Shown here piece after piece: positions 49,019-59,743 of a DNA stretch of 64,000 bases; the first letter of the stretch is position 1; each line of letters opens with the position of its first letter. Made by a program: the position numbers and the translations under genes. The stretch is from NCBI GenBank assembly GCA_039105265.1, contig JAPFFF010000012.1:4340001-4404000 (forward strand), written 5' to 3'. The notes beneath the pieces are model-generated. The model saw only the letters and a program-made list of their open reading frames with translations. It was not told the DNA's origin and did no database searches. The stretch comes from Tritrichomonas musculus (lineage: Eukaryota > Parabasalia > Tritrichomonadida > Tritrichomonadidae).

Positions 49019-51334
49019 TCATGTCACAACCCATGTTCTCCCCGCGCATTCAAATGTATCACCTTTTTTCAATCCTTGAGCTATGTCGTATGCTTGAGAG
49101 TAGGCAACCCAGTCACTGCAAAATGCGCAAATTTTAGAGAGAATGAAAAATGCAATTATTGCGCAAATTATGACTGCAACTCCAACCAAAAAACCGAAGC
49201 AGACGATTCCAGCCACTGAAAAGACGGTCCAAGCGATGTACTTAGTACTTATTCTCTGCACATATGTAATCACAACTGTGTCGAAGAAGACTTGTATGAC
49301 AGCAAAAACAATCTCCATCCAACCGATACCTTCATAAAGCTCAATCATGACCAAAGAAGCTAGAGAAATCAGTCCGTTGTATGCTTTGAATAACGCTGGA
49401 CTGTAGCCACTTGAATAACCCCAGAAGCAGAGTGCAAATGACCATGTCACGTAAGTTATTTCATACGTGAAAGCACGAATAAGCGGCGCATAGCCAGCAA
49501 AAGTGAGACCAAAAATTAAAGCTCCAGAGAAAAACCCAGCACAAGCAAATAAAAGTTGATACCAACAAGAGACACACGAGTACATATAATGGAATATGAT
49601 TCCAATGAAAATTACAAGAGAACCTCCAATAAAACCGCCCCAATTAAACTTTTTGGGACCATCTTTATATATGCTTAACTGCAGAATTGGAAAGGCAACA
49701 AGGCTGAAGCCAATGATGTCTCCAATCATGATTGTTGTCAGGGTTGCATAGCAGCATTCAAGGCAACAATTGCAGACTGTTCCAGTGATGAACTTCCTCG
49801 TTGTGTGGAAGTGGAGGAAGATGATGTAGATGACATGAATGAGCAACTGGCCGAACAAAAGAATTCCAATTCCACGTGTTTCAATGACTGTACATATTGC
49901 GAGCATTAAATAGGGAACAATCATCAGAATTGAGTTCTTCATGCTCATTGCAAAACCGATTCCAACACTAAGAAAAGTGAACAATGAATAACAAGCAAGA
50001 TAACCGCCTTGCACTTTAAGCTTGTAATAGCCAAGTGAATTAAGTGCCTCAATCCATGCAATTGCATAATGCGGATTCGACGGTCCACTGATGAAATAGT
50101 TCTGCGCTCGAATGTATGAGCCATACAAAAGATAAGACAATGTGCTCGATCCAAGGGCAGCTGAAATGTAAATAAATGTCAAAAACATCAATGTTAACTC
50201 GCCTGGCCAAAAGTCCTTATTTTTTGGCAAATAAACAGGCTTGAAAGGAAGATGGAAAAGATAATATATCGTCATTAATAGTTCAATGATAAGAGGGAAA
50301 AATGAACCTTTAATTGGCAAGAAACCGCCAATCATATTCAATAGCATCATAATTGGGGGACCCCAAATTTGATATATTTTCACTTTTTCACCAAATAAAA
50401 TAACAAAGAGAAATGGAAGTGCTAAAAGGCCAATACAGTGAAATCCCCATATAACGTAGCCACCAATTTTGTTAACTATTTCTAATGTTTTTTCAATAAT
50501 ATGCATTCTAACGTCCTTCTTGACACCACCTGCAACTGCCGATGTAATAATGATAAAAACAAGAGTAATGGCCGATGAAATAAGTGGCCACTTGAACTTT
50601 TCTAAGAAAGGTAAATTATCGAAATCGACATTTTCTCCTGGCTCGTTTGGCTGCTCGATTGTAACAATATCATCTGTTGATATAGCTCGAGGAATTTGAT
50701 CCTTGATTGATTCAGAGCTAATTGAGATATCATCATCATCATCTTTTTCTTTTTCTTCTTCTTTTTCTTTTTCTTTTTCTTCTAGTTCTACTGATCTTGC
50801 TGTAATATTTTCTGGATCTTTTTGGCTGTCACTTTCATCTTTCAAAACATATGGATTAATATCATCTTTATTATTATTTGTTGTCGGTGTATATTTTTCA
50901 TTAGTTTGATCATTTAGATGGTACGATGGTGCTGAATTGCTTCCGTCACTTTCAGCTTGCTCATATGGATTATTATTATAATAATTTTGAGATGAGTCTT
51001 TTCTTTCAGAACTTTCGCTATTTTGAACATTATTCTGATCGTCATCCTCAACATTTGTAGAATCTTCGGTTTCTTTTTTATCTGAGCTTTCATTTGTCAT
51101 TTCATCGTTAGAATTTTGATTAATTCTGTCACTCTCGTCTTCAGTAATTTTCATTTGTTGATCTTGAGAACTATCTTCATCAGAGTTTTCATTTACTTTG
51201 CTTTTTTCGCTTGTTTCTTCTTCTGTTTGTTGCGAGCTATCTTCATCAGAAATCTCGTTGACTTTTCTTTTCTCACTTAACTCGTCTTCTGTTATTTTCT
51301 CTTGTTGATTCTGAGAGCTATCTTCATCAGACAT
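49019..51334 (-). CDS. Polytopic membrane protein with acidic N-terminal tail, 771 residues
   Basis: ATG at 51334. Residues 1-240 are highly acidic and disordered, with three copies of a SDEDSSQ repeat and a long Glu/Lys stretch (EKEKEEEKEKDDDDD). Residues about 248-755 hold some 13-16 hydrophobic helices, for example WPLISSAITLVFIIITSAV and GFLVGVAVIICAIIAFFIL. There is a short Cys-rich loop (TVCNCCLECCYATL). No known transporter signature is visible; it resembles no family I can name. It could be a large plasma-membrane or contractile-vacuole protein. It shares a 124-bp divergent promoter region with the single-pass surface protein at 51459. Confidence 0.75.
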   Translation of the reverse strand: MSDEDSSQNQQEKITEDELSEKRKVNEISDEDSSQQTEEETSEKSKVNENSDEDSSQDQQMKITEDESDRINQNSNDEMTNESSDKKETEDSTNVEDDDQNNVQNSESSERKDSSQNYYNNNPYEQAESDGSNSAPSYHLNDQTNEKYTPTTNNNKDDINPYVLKDESDSQKDPENITARSVELEEKEKEKEEEKEKDDDDDISISSESIKDQIPRAISTDDIVTIEQPNEPGENVDFDNLPFLEKFKWPLISSAITLVFIIITSAVAGGVKKDVRMHIIEKTLEIVNKIGGYVIWGFHCIGLLALPFLFVILFGEKVKIYQIWGPPIMMLLNMIGGFLPIKGSFFPLIIELLMTIYYLFHLPFKPVYLPKNKDFWPGELTLMFLTFIYISAALGSSTLSYLLYGSYIRAQNYFISGPSNPHYAIAWIEALNSLGYYKLKVQGGYLACYSLFTFLSVGIGFAMSMKNSILMIVPYLMLAICTVIETRGIGILLFGQLLIHVIYIIFLHFHTTRKFITGTVCNCCLECCYATLTTIMIGDIIGFSLVAFPILQLSIYKDGPKKFNWGGFIGGSLVIFIGIIFHYMYSCVSCWYQLLFACAGFFSGALIFGLTFAGYAPLIRAFTYEITYVTWSFALCFWGYSSGYSPALFKAYNGLISLASLVMIELYEGIGWMEIVFAVIQVFFDTVVITYVQRISTKYIAWTVFSVAGIVCFGFLVGVAVIICAIIAFFILSKICAFCSDWVAYSQAYDIAQGLKKGDTFECAGRTWVVT

Positions 51335-51458
51335 GATCGATTTGAAATGAAAATTTTAGCTTATTGTATTTCTAAACGATTCAATATGGTGACACCAATT
51401 TATTCTCAAACTTTAAGAATTGCTTCAAAAACCAATTTGAAGGTTTTTCATTTTTCGA

Positions 51459-52250
51459 ATGCTTTTTTACATTTTTTCTGCAATTACAATAAATTTTCAC
51501 GATTATATTGACGGACTTCAGAATGTTCAGTACAATTTTAATTCAGACAGGCAAGAAATGGAAATAAAAGTACTAAAAAAAGATATTTCATTATATTTTC
51601 AAAAATCTAAAGATATCGAAATTAGTCTCATTAAAGATTTAAACAGAAAGCCTATCCAAACAAACGGTTATAATATTCCCGTAAACTCAACTTTAAATAT
51701 TTTTGCAAAATGGGAAACTCATAACGATTATATTATTGGCTTTTTTGATAATGAAAATTGCGATTATGTTTATTATTCAAAATCTACAAAATCAGTGTTT
51801 CCTTTGTTTTTATATAGGGGTAAAAATTTATGCATTTACCATTTACAAAAAAATTCTAAGATCAAAATAGGCGGCATGAATTTTTCAAAAATAGCTCGTC
51901 TTATTGCAAATTCAGAATTTGCTGAAATTTCTTCTTCAAGTTTTACTTCAAATAGAAATAATGAAAACATATTTATTAAAAGAAATAGAAATATTCTTAA
52001 CTATGATGATGATGATGACAATATTCCTGGATTTGCAAACCAAAACAATTTCACTTATGCTTTGGGCTATATTTTCTTATTCGCAGGTGCATTTTTATAT
52101 ATTTTAGTTGGATGTGTTTTAGGTAGTGATTGTTGCGACTGTTGTAAATGCAAATGCTGTCCCGAATGTGATTTGTATAAATACTTTGACAACAGAGATA
52201 ACGCTTTTTATACTAAAACATTAGAACAATTTCAAGAAGTTTTAGTATAA
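51459..52250 (+). CDS. Single-pass surface protein with Cys-rich tail, 263 residues
   Basis: ATG at 51459 opens with a signal-peptide-like stretch (MLFYIFSAITINFHDYI). The ectodomain of about 175 residues contains KWETHNDYIIGFFDNENCDY and looks like a small beta domain; no family recognised. A membrane helix lies at about 197-222 (LGYIFLFAGAFLYILVGCVL), followed by SDCCDCCKCKCCPECDLYKY, a run of Cys likely to be palmitoylated, and a short tail. A plasma-membrane receptor-like protein is inferred. Start is only 124 bp from the divergent polytopic gene, suggesting shared control. Confidence 0.75.
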   Translation: MLFYIFSAITINFHDYIDGLQNVQYNFNSDRQEMEIKVLKKDISLYFQKSKDIEISLIKDLNRKPIQTNGYNIPVNSTLNIFAKWETHNDYIIGFFDNENCDYVYYSKSTKSVFPLFLYRGKNLCIYHLQKNSKIKIGGMNFSKIARLIANSEFAEISSSSFTSNRNNENIFIKRNRNILNYDDDDDNIPGFANQNNFTYALGYIFLFAGAFLYILVGCVLGSDCCDCCKCKCCPECDLYKYFDNRDNAFYTKTLEQFQEVLV

Positions 52251-53198
52251 TATTTAATAAAAAGAATTTACTAATTTACATTATTATTATTAATATGCAT
52301 TATTATATACTTATTTTTTGATATTTTGCATTATTATTAACATATATTATGCAAATCTTATTTTAAATATTTTCTATGCATTAAACTCAATTCTGAAATT
52401 TTCACGTCCGATAGGATTATTTTTCGATATATCTCAATTAAAAAATATTACAAAATTAATTTTATTATAAATATAATTTATATATTAAAATTTATATTTG
52501 GTAAATCAAAAATAAAATAAATAAATGTTTATTTAATAAGATATTATCCTTTTAAATTGAATGAAACGTGAAAAATTAAAAAACTTAGTTTATTGAAAAA
52601 TTCTAAAAATGTTTCAATAGACATTGAAATGGTTTATGAAATGAATATGACATATATTACATTTTTTAAGAGTACATCTATGATACGATTAATTTCAAAT
52701 ATTTTGAAATTGGGCAAATAGCATAAAGCTCTGAATATCTATTTTTAAAAAATCAATAAATTCAAAATTCAAGGTGACATAATTTGAAATTGAAAATAGA
52801 TAAATTTTTCTCAATTTTTGCCTTGATTTCGTTCTGAAATTAAAATTTAAAGCATTTATCAATAAAAAATATTAAGACTTGTTAAAACATGTTCAGAAGG
52901 GATAGTGAATATATATATAAAAGTATTTGCATGCATTTCTCAAAAAATCTAGAAATATGATAAGTTTAATATCTTGGAAAAATACCATAAAATATTGTTA
53001 TTATCACATAGTTTTTTTCATAAATATATTTTATAAATACTATAATTCATTAATATCGAAATATATTACAATCTAATATTTACAATTTGTTATTAAAAAG
53101 AACATCAAAATTATTCAACAAATAAGATAAAAAATGTAAATATAAAATAAGAATTCGCTTAGGATTTATTCTAACATTGAAAATAACAATCTATTGTA
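52251..53198. other. Intergenic region with dispersed repeat
   Basis: The reverse-orientation copy of the 210-bp repeat occupies 52381-52591. The remainder is AT-rich with no gene trace. Confidence 0.55.
52381..52591 (-). repeat. 210-bp dispersed repeat, copy 2
   Basis: Reverse complement of 37883-38092. The match begins at AAACTCAATTC and ends at AAACTTAGTTT, so the two copies share the same ends, as expected for a transposed unit. Confidence 0.7.
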
Positions 53199-54224
53199 TT
53201 ATATCTTCATAAAGAAAATAAAATCATCATTTTCATCATCGTTCCGTAAAACATTGTAAACCTTTTCTTTACTTTTGTTTGATTTTCCATTGTTAGATTT
53301 TTTCTTAAGTGTTCTTGGCTTCTTTTTGTTATTTTCAATCTTCTTATTAATAATTTTTTCAAACTTAATTGGTAAATTTAAAAGAGAATCAACGAATTCT
53401 TTTTTTGAGTAGATTTGATCATCTTCATCATCAATGCAATTCAATATCATTTCTTCAATATCTTTTGTTTCCTTATTCATGAAATATTCATCATTACACA
53501 CTTCATCAATATTTGGTCTTTTCTTTAAGTCCAAGAGTGTACATTTATCTACAAGTTTTTTAAGCTTTTCATTTTCGATTCTTGTCACTAAATGTCCTTC
53601 GACATATATATTTTTTCCAAGATTTTGGCCTTCAAATAATGTATATAGAATCATTCCGATGGACCAAATGTCTGACTTGAAATAAATACTGTCTTGATTT
53701 ATACATTTTTCACATAATCCAAAATCACTCAATTTTGCATTCATATTTTTATCAAGAAGGATGTTATCTAGCTTTAAGTCACAATGTGCATAACCAAGGT
53801 TATGAAGATGTTTAACCCCTTCAATTATACCTTTTTCAATATATATCCTTTCTTGTTTGTTTTTAAAACTATGATTTTTAATGTATTTTAATAAATTTCC
53901 TTTAGAGCAGTATTCTTCAATTACAATTATAAGTTCTTCATTTTTTGAATTTGTCATTTCAAAAGTATGATAATGGCGGAGTATATTAGGATGAGTCAGT
54001 TCCATATGAATAGTAATCTCGTTGCATACATCATCGAAACAATTTTGATTCAACATATCTTTTTTTGATAAGACCTTAGCCGCATAAATAATATTTGAAA
54101 AATTGTCTCTGACTTTGAAAACAACCGAAAAGCATCCTCTCCCTTCATAACTAACAACCGAATAATTATCAAACGAAGAAGGAATTTCTATCAAGTAACC
54201 AGATTCTGTTTTCGCTGAAAACAT
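53199..54224 (-). CDS. Protein kinase with shortened activation segment, 341 residues
   Basis: ATG at 54224. The kinase domain covers residues 18-260. Glycine loop YEGRGCFSVVFKV, YAAKVLSKKDM with the ATP-anchoring Lys, HCDLKLDNILLD (about 148) and SDFGLCEKC (about 166) are present, so the catalytic Asp and the Mg-binding Asp are kept. Only about 17 residues separate DFG from FKSDIWSIGMILY; the usual activation-loop phosphosite and the APE motif are missing. Style is nearest to Polo/CAMK-type kinases. A Lys/Asn-rich tail of about 70 residues follows. Substrates unknown; activity is possible but not assured. Confidence 0.8.
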   Translation of the reverse strand: MFSAKTESGYLIEIPSSFDNYSVVSYEGRGCFSVVFKVRDNFSNIIYAAKVLSKKDMLNQNCFDDVCNEITIHMELTHPNILRHYHTFEMTNSKNEELIIVIEEYCSKGNLLKYIKNHSFKNKQERIYIEKGIIEGVKHLHNLGYAHCDLKLDNILLDKNMNAKLSDFGLCEKCINQDSIYFKSDIWSIGMILYTLFEGQNLGKNIYVEGHLVTRIENEKLKKLVDKCTLLDLKKRPNIDEVCNDEYFMNKETKDIEEMILNCIDDEDDQIYSKKEFVDSLLNLPIKFEKIINKKIENNKKKPRTLKKKSNNGKSNKSKEKVYNVLRNDDENDDFIFFMKI

Positions 54225-54729
54225 TTGAAAATTTTGAAAAATTTTAAGTTTGAAATTTATGAAAATTTTTAATTCAATTATTGAAAGAGACTAAATGTCT
54301 TATTTTTTTTATTTCAGTACAAAATAGTCAGATTTTGTGATAAAGAAACCAAGATTCATGTTATTAAATTGTTAACAAATATAGTCTATTGTAATATCTC
54401 ATTACCAAAGTAATACTTCCTATCATATTTTACTTTGTTTAAAATGTAGCCATTTATTACATTCAAAATTTCCGTAATGGCCGAATGAATTTTTTTAAAA
54501 AATCACAAATGTATAAAAGAAATAGTTAAAATTTATATAATATTTATATTTAATACACGGTTATAAAATTAAATCATTTTTTTATTTTGTTTTTCATCAT
54601 TATATTTTCAAAGATAATCATGTTTTACTGTTTTAAAAAAATCTTTATTCTCTCAACATGCCAAACGTGTGAAAAACTTATATTTTTAGTTTCAAACTTT
54701 TATATAGAATACTAGTCTACATGCCAAAT
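54225..54729. other. Intergenic, nothing recognised
   Basis: AT-rich 5' flank of the kinase gene. No coding trace or repeat seen. Confidence 0.5.
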
Positions 54730-55260
54730 CTGGAAATCATTTATATGCTGTGCCAAAAGTTTTATAGAATCCAGATTATTTGTAAATAAACGTAATTCTT
54801 TAGATTGATGTAAAATTTTATGACCAAAAAACTAAATCTGGATCGTCTGCTTGAATTACAATTTGGTTAAACAGGTCCATTAAATCTGATATTGTTTTGA
54901 GTGAACATTCATCTTTTTGAGATACCAAACAATAATCACATAATCAATCAAATAAACATTTATCCTCCAACCCAAAAACTAAACAACCTACTTCACAAAT
55001 TAAATCCATATATATAAATCCTTAGCTGTAAACAAATAAGAAATACCTTTTTCAATGTCTTTAAATGATTCTTCTCAAATTATACAACCTATTTGGAAGT
55101 GATTCTATAACCCATGTACTTTCTAATACTAAATCTTCTAAATTACTAAAAACATCCATATTTATTTTATCTACTTTTGTGAATGATTACTTTCAATTTT
55201 ATCAAAAAAATCATTTTTTGAAAAAGTTGTTTTTCTGTACATTCAGGTTGAAAAATCATA
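54730..55260 (-). pseudogene. Degraded host gene of unknown family
   Basis: Minus-strand segments with coding look, in shifting frames: MDVFSNLEDLVLESTWVIES near 55165, MDLICEVGCLVFGLEDKC near 55010, then DYCLVSQKDECSLKTISDLM and DDPDLVF near 54850-54940, followed by KILHQSKELRLFTNNLDSIK. Several stops and frame changes separate them (for example after the KCLFD segment). I do not recognise the family. The consistent orientation and protein-like composition suggest one old gene. Confidence 0.45.
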
Positions 55261-55465
55261 ATGTTTCAAATGTTGATAATTAATGCGATTTTTTATTTCC
55301 ATACAAAGCCAAATTGAAAGCATTTTTGATCAACTCATGCATTTTATTTTTTTTTTTTTTAAAACTTCTCAGAAAAGTAGTTCATCCATCATATTTACCC
55401 AATCGCCGATAATTTGCATTACAGATCGACAAACCTAATAAAAAGACAGCATTAAAAAATAGTAT

Positions 55466-56479
55466 TTAATAAATAGAAGAACGAAAGAAATCATTTTTTC
55501 TAAAAACAAATTCATCAAGGGGATGAAACATATCATCAGGATCATCATCAATTACTAACAAATCATCAAAAGCTGGTAACGGAATCATCCAATATAAATA
55601 CGAACTATTTCCACAGACTTCTTGCATTGATTCTGTAAATGAAATTTTTCTTTCATTCAATTGTGAATTATTAATATTTACATTATCTTTCATTTTATTT
55701 AATTTAGTTCTATTGTTAACTAAGTCAATCATTGTTGATCCAAAAGCCGAGAAAACAAAAATAGCGTAAGCGATTTCAACAAAAATGGCCAAAATGGCGG
55801 TAAAAAGAATTTTTTTAGGTAACGAAAAAAAATGAGGAACAAAAAGTGAGCCTATTACTAAAGTTGAGGCAAATAATCCACTATATAAATTCATTAGAAT
55901 AAATTGTTTGTGATTTCGTTTGCCTATCCAATTAGCAGCCCAGCCACAAATATGATCTCCACGAATTACAAATCGACCAGCTGAATGTGAAAAGGAACAT
56001 TTAGGTGGACGGTTTTCTTTAAGTAAAGCATAATTAAATTGAGCACTAATAACAGCTAATCCTGAAAGTTGTTCTTCCCATGTATATGAAAATCTTTTTG
56101 TTTGAGCCCAATTGAAAGGAAGGTATCCAGGATCCATACAAACACATGCAAAGTATGACCAGATTGAAAGAACTAATAATATCGATATGAAAATAGGCAT
56201 AATAATTTGCGCAACTAAGGATTGGTGAGGGAAAATACAAATAAAATATGTTATTGTTGTAAATAAAATTAATGATACAATAATCATTGGCATTAATGGC
56301 TGAAATTCCCATCCACGTAAAAAATATCTTTTCTTTCTAGAATTTGGTATTGAGAGTTCGACATAAGGACCACAACAACAGCAAGAATGTTTAACATTCC
56401 ACATTGTTGGCATAGAACTTATATTTATTTTAGTATGTTCATTTAAAATTGGAAATTGAATATTAGAATCCTCTAGCAT
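55466..56479 (-). CDS. DHHC-family palmitoyltransferase-like protein with degenerate zinc region, 337 residues
   Basis: ATG at 56479. Four membrane helices: about residues 60-82, 90-112, 190-215 and 222-245. DPGYLPFNW after helix 2 is the DPG motif of DHHC proteins. The loop between helices 2 and 3 has RPPKCSFSHSAGRFVIRGDH and ICGWAANWIGKRNHKQF, which matches the family CRD, except that the DHHC signature is DHIC (about residue 176) and most zinc-binding Cys and His of the family (CSxCxRCV) are absent. The active-site Cys is kept. The family transfers palmitate to cytosolic Cys of membrane proteins in the Golgi and plasma membrane. This member may be weakly active or a non-catalytic relative. 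Confidence 0.8.
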   Translation of the reverse strand: MLEDSNIQFPILNEHTKINISSMPTMWNVKHSCCCCGPYVELSIPNSRKKRYFLRGWEFQPLMPMIIVSLILFTTITYFICIFPHQSLVAQIIMPIFISILLVLSIWSYFACVCMDPGYLPFNWAQTKRFSYTWEEQLSGLAVISAQFNYALLKENRPPKCSFSHSAGRFVIRGDHICGWAANWIGKRNHKQFILMNLYSGLFASTLVIGSLFVPHFFSLPKKILFTAILAIFVEIAYAIFVFSAFGSTMIDLVNNRTKLNKMKDNVNINNSQLNERKISFTESMQEVCGNSSYLYWMIPLPAFDDLLVIDDDPDDMFHPLDEFVFRKNDFFRSSIY

Positions 56480-58182
56480 TATTTTCTAAATATATTCAAT
56501 TTAATTCAGAATTTTCACAATTTTTTCTTAGTATAAATTCAAATACATTTGAATGAGTATAAAAAAATATCGAAATAATGTTTTATTTGCATTGAAATGA
56601 AAAAAAATATCATTTTACCCATTCTTATCATTCTATTCATTCTGCACATTCTTATAATTCTTTTTTTTTTTTTTTTACTCTTTGTAAAATCATTTGTTTT
56701 TTGAATATGTGTAAAAGGTGAAGTGACCAAATTTTATGAAATAGTTAAAATACTCTTTTTATTAGAAAAAAATAAATATTTATCAAATTTTGTTGTAGAT
56801 TGCATATTAGTACTTGTTGTAAATGATAAATTAGATATTAAAATAAGGGAAAAAAGAGCCAAAAGATAACCATAAATTCTTCATATTTTTCTAAAAAAAT
56901 GAAATTTTTTATCGAATCTGATAATTTAATCGCTATATATGGTATGGATGATTTTTATGGTTTTGATAAATACAAATTTCCATAGTGGATCAAATTAAAA
57001 ATAAATAAATATTGTGAGAAAAATTTATGTTTATCTTTATATTTTTCCAACATTCATCAAATATTATATATTATATAATATTAATGTATTACATAACAAA
57101 AATTATAGAATTATTTTTTAATTTTGCTCGACAGTTTTTAAGAAATACTAATTTATAAAAATAAAGCTTTATTTTTTAGGTAATAAAAAGAGATTAATCA
57201 ATTTATTTATATATATAGAAACATTAAAATCTTTAATCTGTTTGATTATATATTTTTTAGCAAAAAAAATTAACATATTTTCGAGATAAATATATTATTT
57301 TCAAAAGAAAAACTCAGTTTATATTAAGGTTAAAAATTCGCCTCAAGTATGAAGTATTCAATTTTTTTGGTCAAATTTTCACCTCAAGTATGAAGTATTC
57401 AATTTGTTTGAATGCAATTTTGGTCAAATTTTTTATTGTTATTTTTATATAAATGGACGTAAATTTCAAAGGAATTGCAGTTTTGATGGAAGTTATATCA
57501 TCAGACTTTGATAAGGAACTTATGCCGTTTCAACTTATATTAAAAAAGCAAGCAATGGAAATGATTTTCAATTTTCAATACAAAGTGTATACCAAAAATT
57601 CAATTGCTATAAAATATGCCGATTAACTTTTTTGAATGGCACGATCATTTTGTAGTCAAAAAATATAAAAAAATCAAATGCATTTTTCTTAAAAACAACT
57701 GTTTAAATTTTTAAATTATATTAGTATGATATTTTTGTAATACTATACTTTAATAAAGAAGGATATAATAGAATAATAATTGGAAGAAACTAGCTTGTAC
57801 ACATATTTTTTTGATAAATATAATTTAATTAAAACACATTTAAATCAGCCAACTTTATGAATAGCAGAAATTCCTTAAATTTAGCGAAAAATAAAAAGCG
57901 AGTGTAACGAGCTATCAAAAAAATTTTTTTTGAGTTTTCCATTCATCAATTACTAGTAGCAGCTGTGACATCAAATTTTAAACAATTGATGAACTTGTAG
58001 GTCAAGAAATTTTCTACAAAAAAGCAATCCATGTACCCAAATATCGTGAAAATTGAATTAATACTTCTATTGAAAATTTTAATATTTTAACACAATTTTT
58101 AAAAAAATCGTAAAAATTCAAATAAATTAAAAAAAAAATTGAATACTTCTTTTTGAATGATTATAAATTTTTCATTATTAAA
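56480..58182. other. Long intergenic region, no firm gene
   Basis: A 41-bp phrase beginning CCTCAAGTATGAAGTATTCA occurs twice in tandem (57341 and 57382). A 57-codon ORF (57453-57626, MDVNFKGIAVLMEVISSDFD...) with ATG may be a remnant; no family recognised. The rest is AT-rich. Confidence 0.4.
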
Positions 58183-59433
58183 ATGGTTATTTGTAGAAAA
58201 GAATTATTGTATGCCTTAGTAATCTGTTTAGGACCTTTTAATCATGGAAATATCGCAATATATCCATCTCCAACAGCAGGCGAAATCAGAGCAATTCATC
58301 ATCTCAAAGAAAATGCTCTAGAATGGTCATTTTATAATGGAGTTGTATCATTAACCGCAATAGTTGGTCCCTTTTTAACAGAATTTTTATTACGCTTATA
58401 CAAGAATTCAAGAAAGAAAACAATTTTTACTTTAGCTGTTGCTTCTTCGATATTTTGGTTATTTAATTTAATAACCAAAGTATCAATATGGGCTGGAATA
58501 GCAGCACGTGCGTTATTAGGTTTTACGCTTGGAGGATTTTCAGCATTATCACCTGTTTTTCTTGTAGAAATAGCACCAAAAGGCGAAACCGGGTTTTATG
58601 GCACAATGAACATGTTTTCACTTGTTTTAGCGACATGCATAATTAATTTTCTTGGACCACATCTTAATTATTTACAATTAAGTATTTATGCATCATGTAT
58701 TCCATTAATTCAATCAATTTTTATATGGTTTATTCCAGATACAAAGAAGAATGATGATGATGATGGAAATTTGGAAAAACAGGAAACAAAAAAAGAAAAT
58801 CTATTTCAAAAAAAGTATGCGAAAGGTTTATTAATTGGACTTTTAATGATGTTTTTTCAACAGATGTGCGGAGTTAATGCAATTATTACAAATTTGGTTG
58901 ATTTAATGAAATCGTCTGGACTTAATTTTGATCCATGTTATCAAGCAGGAATTGCTCAATTATCACAATTATTTGCAATATTTATTGGTGGTACTCTTGT
59001 TGATAAACTTGGAAGAAAAATTGTTTGGATGATATCAACAATGATTGTAACAATATTTTTATTATTATTTGCTTTGAATACAAAATTTGAATGGTCAAAT
59101 ATTTTACCTTTAGTTTCAATTTTCGTTTATAAATTCGGATTTGGACTTGGTCTTGGACCAATTCCTTGGTACATCGTTCCTGAATATTTCGATTATAATG
59201 TTAGAGCTTTGGCTAATGAAATTGTTTCTGCTGTAAATTGGGCTTTTGCATTTATTATTATTTTTACTTGGCCTTTGATGAAAGAAAGTTTGGGAATGTT
59301 CGGTTCCTTTTTACTTTTCATGGTTATTACTTTTATTTCATTTTTATTTGGATTGTTCGTTGTTACTGAACCAAAACAAATAATGAATACAAAAGATACT
59401 TTAAGTGAATCTCTGATTGCAGATAATTTTTAA
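58183..59433 (+). CDS. MFS sugar transporter (SLC2-like), 416 residues
   Basis: The first ATG in frame is at 58183 (MVICRKELLYALVICLG). About 12 membrane helices. Sugar-porter signs: ARALLGFTLGGFSALSPVFLVEIAP in helix 4-5, QQMCGVNAI (family QQxSGxN) at helix 7, GGTLVDKLGRKIVW between helices 8 and 9, and GPIPWYIVPEYF at helix 10. The cytosolic loop between halves is short and acidic. Predicted to take up a hexose by facilitated transport; precise substrate unknown. No neighbour in an obvious functional relation. Confidence 0.88.
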   Translation: MVICRKELLYALVICLGPFNHGNIAIYPSPTAGEIRAIHHLKENALEWSFYNGVVSLTAIVGPFLTEFLLRLYKNSRKKTIFTLAVASSIFWLFNLITKVSIWAGIAARALLGFTLGGFSALSPVFLVEIAPKGETGFYGTMNMFSLVLATCIINFLGPHLNYLQLSIYASCIPLIQSIFIWFIPDTKKNDDDDGNLEKQETKKENLFQKKYAKGLLIGLLMMFFQQMCGVNAIITNLVDLMKSSGLNFDPCYQAGIAQLSQLFAIFIGGTLVDKLGRKIVWMISTMIVTIFLLLFALNTKFEWSNILPLVSIFVYKFGFGLGLGPIPWYIVPEYFDYNVRALANEIVSAVNWAFAFIIIFTWPLMKESLGMFGSFLLFMVITFISFLFGLFVVTEPKQIMNTKDTLSESLIADNF

Positions 59434-59743
59434 GTAATGCATTATTCTTAATATAAAACATTTTTTAATCGTCTTTTATTTTTTTTTTTTTTATTTAAAT
59501 ATTAATATTTAATTATATTAAAGGACTAATACAATGATTTCGAAATTTTGAAGAAAGTAATTCAAATCCAAGCAATATTAAACAAATCTCAAGAGTTCAA
59601 GCATTTTCTTTGTCTGCTTTTATATATAAGCAACAATCACCATAGATTTCCTGGATTTTTCGACAAAATTTTACATTATTTTCCTATTTTATGAAAAAGA
59701 AATCAAACAAACTTTATCAAATCAAGAACTATTCACTATTTTC

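Noticed and set aside
57453-57626. 57-codon ORF as a gene
   Set aside because: No homologue recognised, and AT-rich long intergenic DNA often holds such frames; kept only as a note in the intergenic entry.
58153-58182. Longer N-terminus of the SLC2-like transporter
   Set aside because: The extension would need a TTG start; the ATG at 58183 directly before the first helix is preferred.
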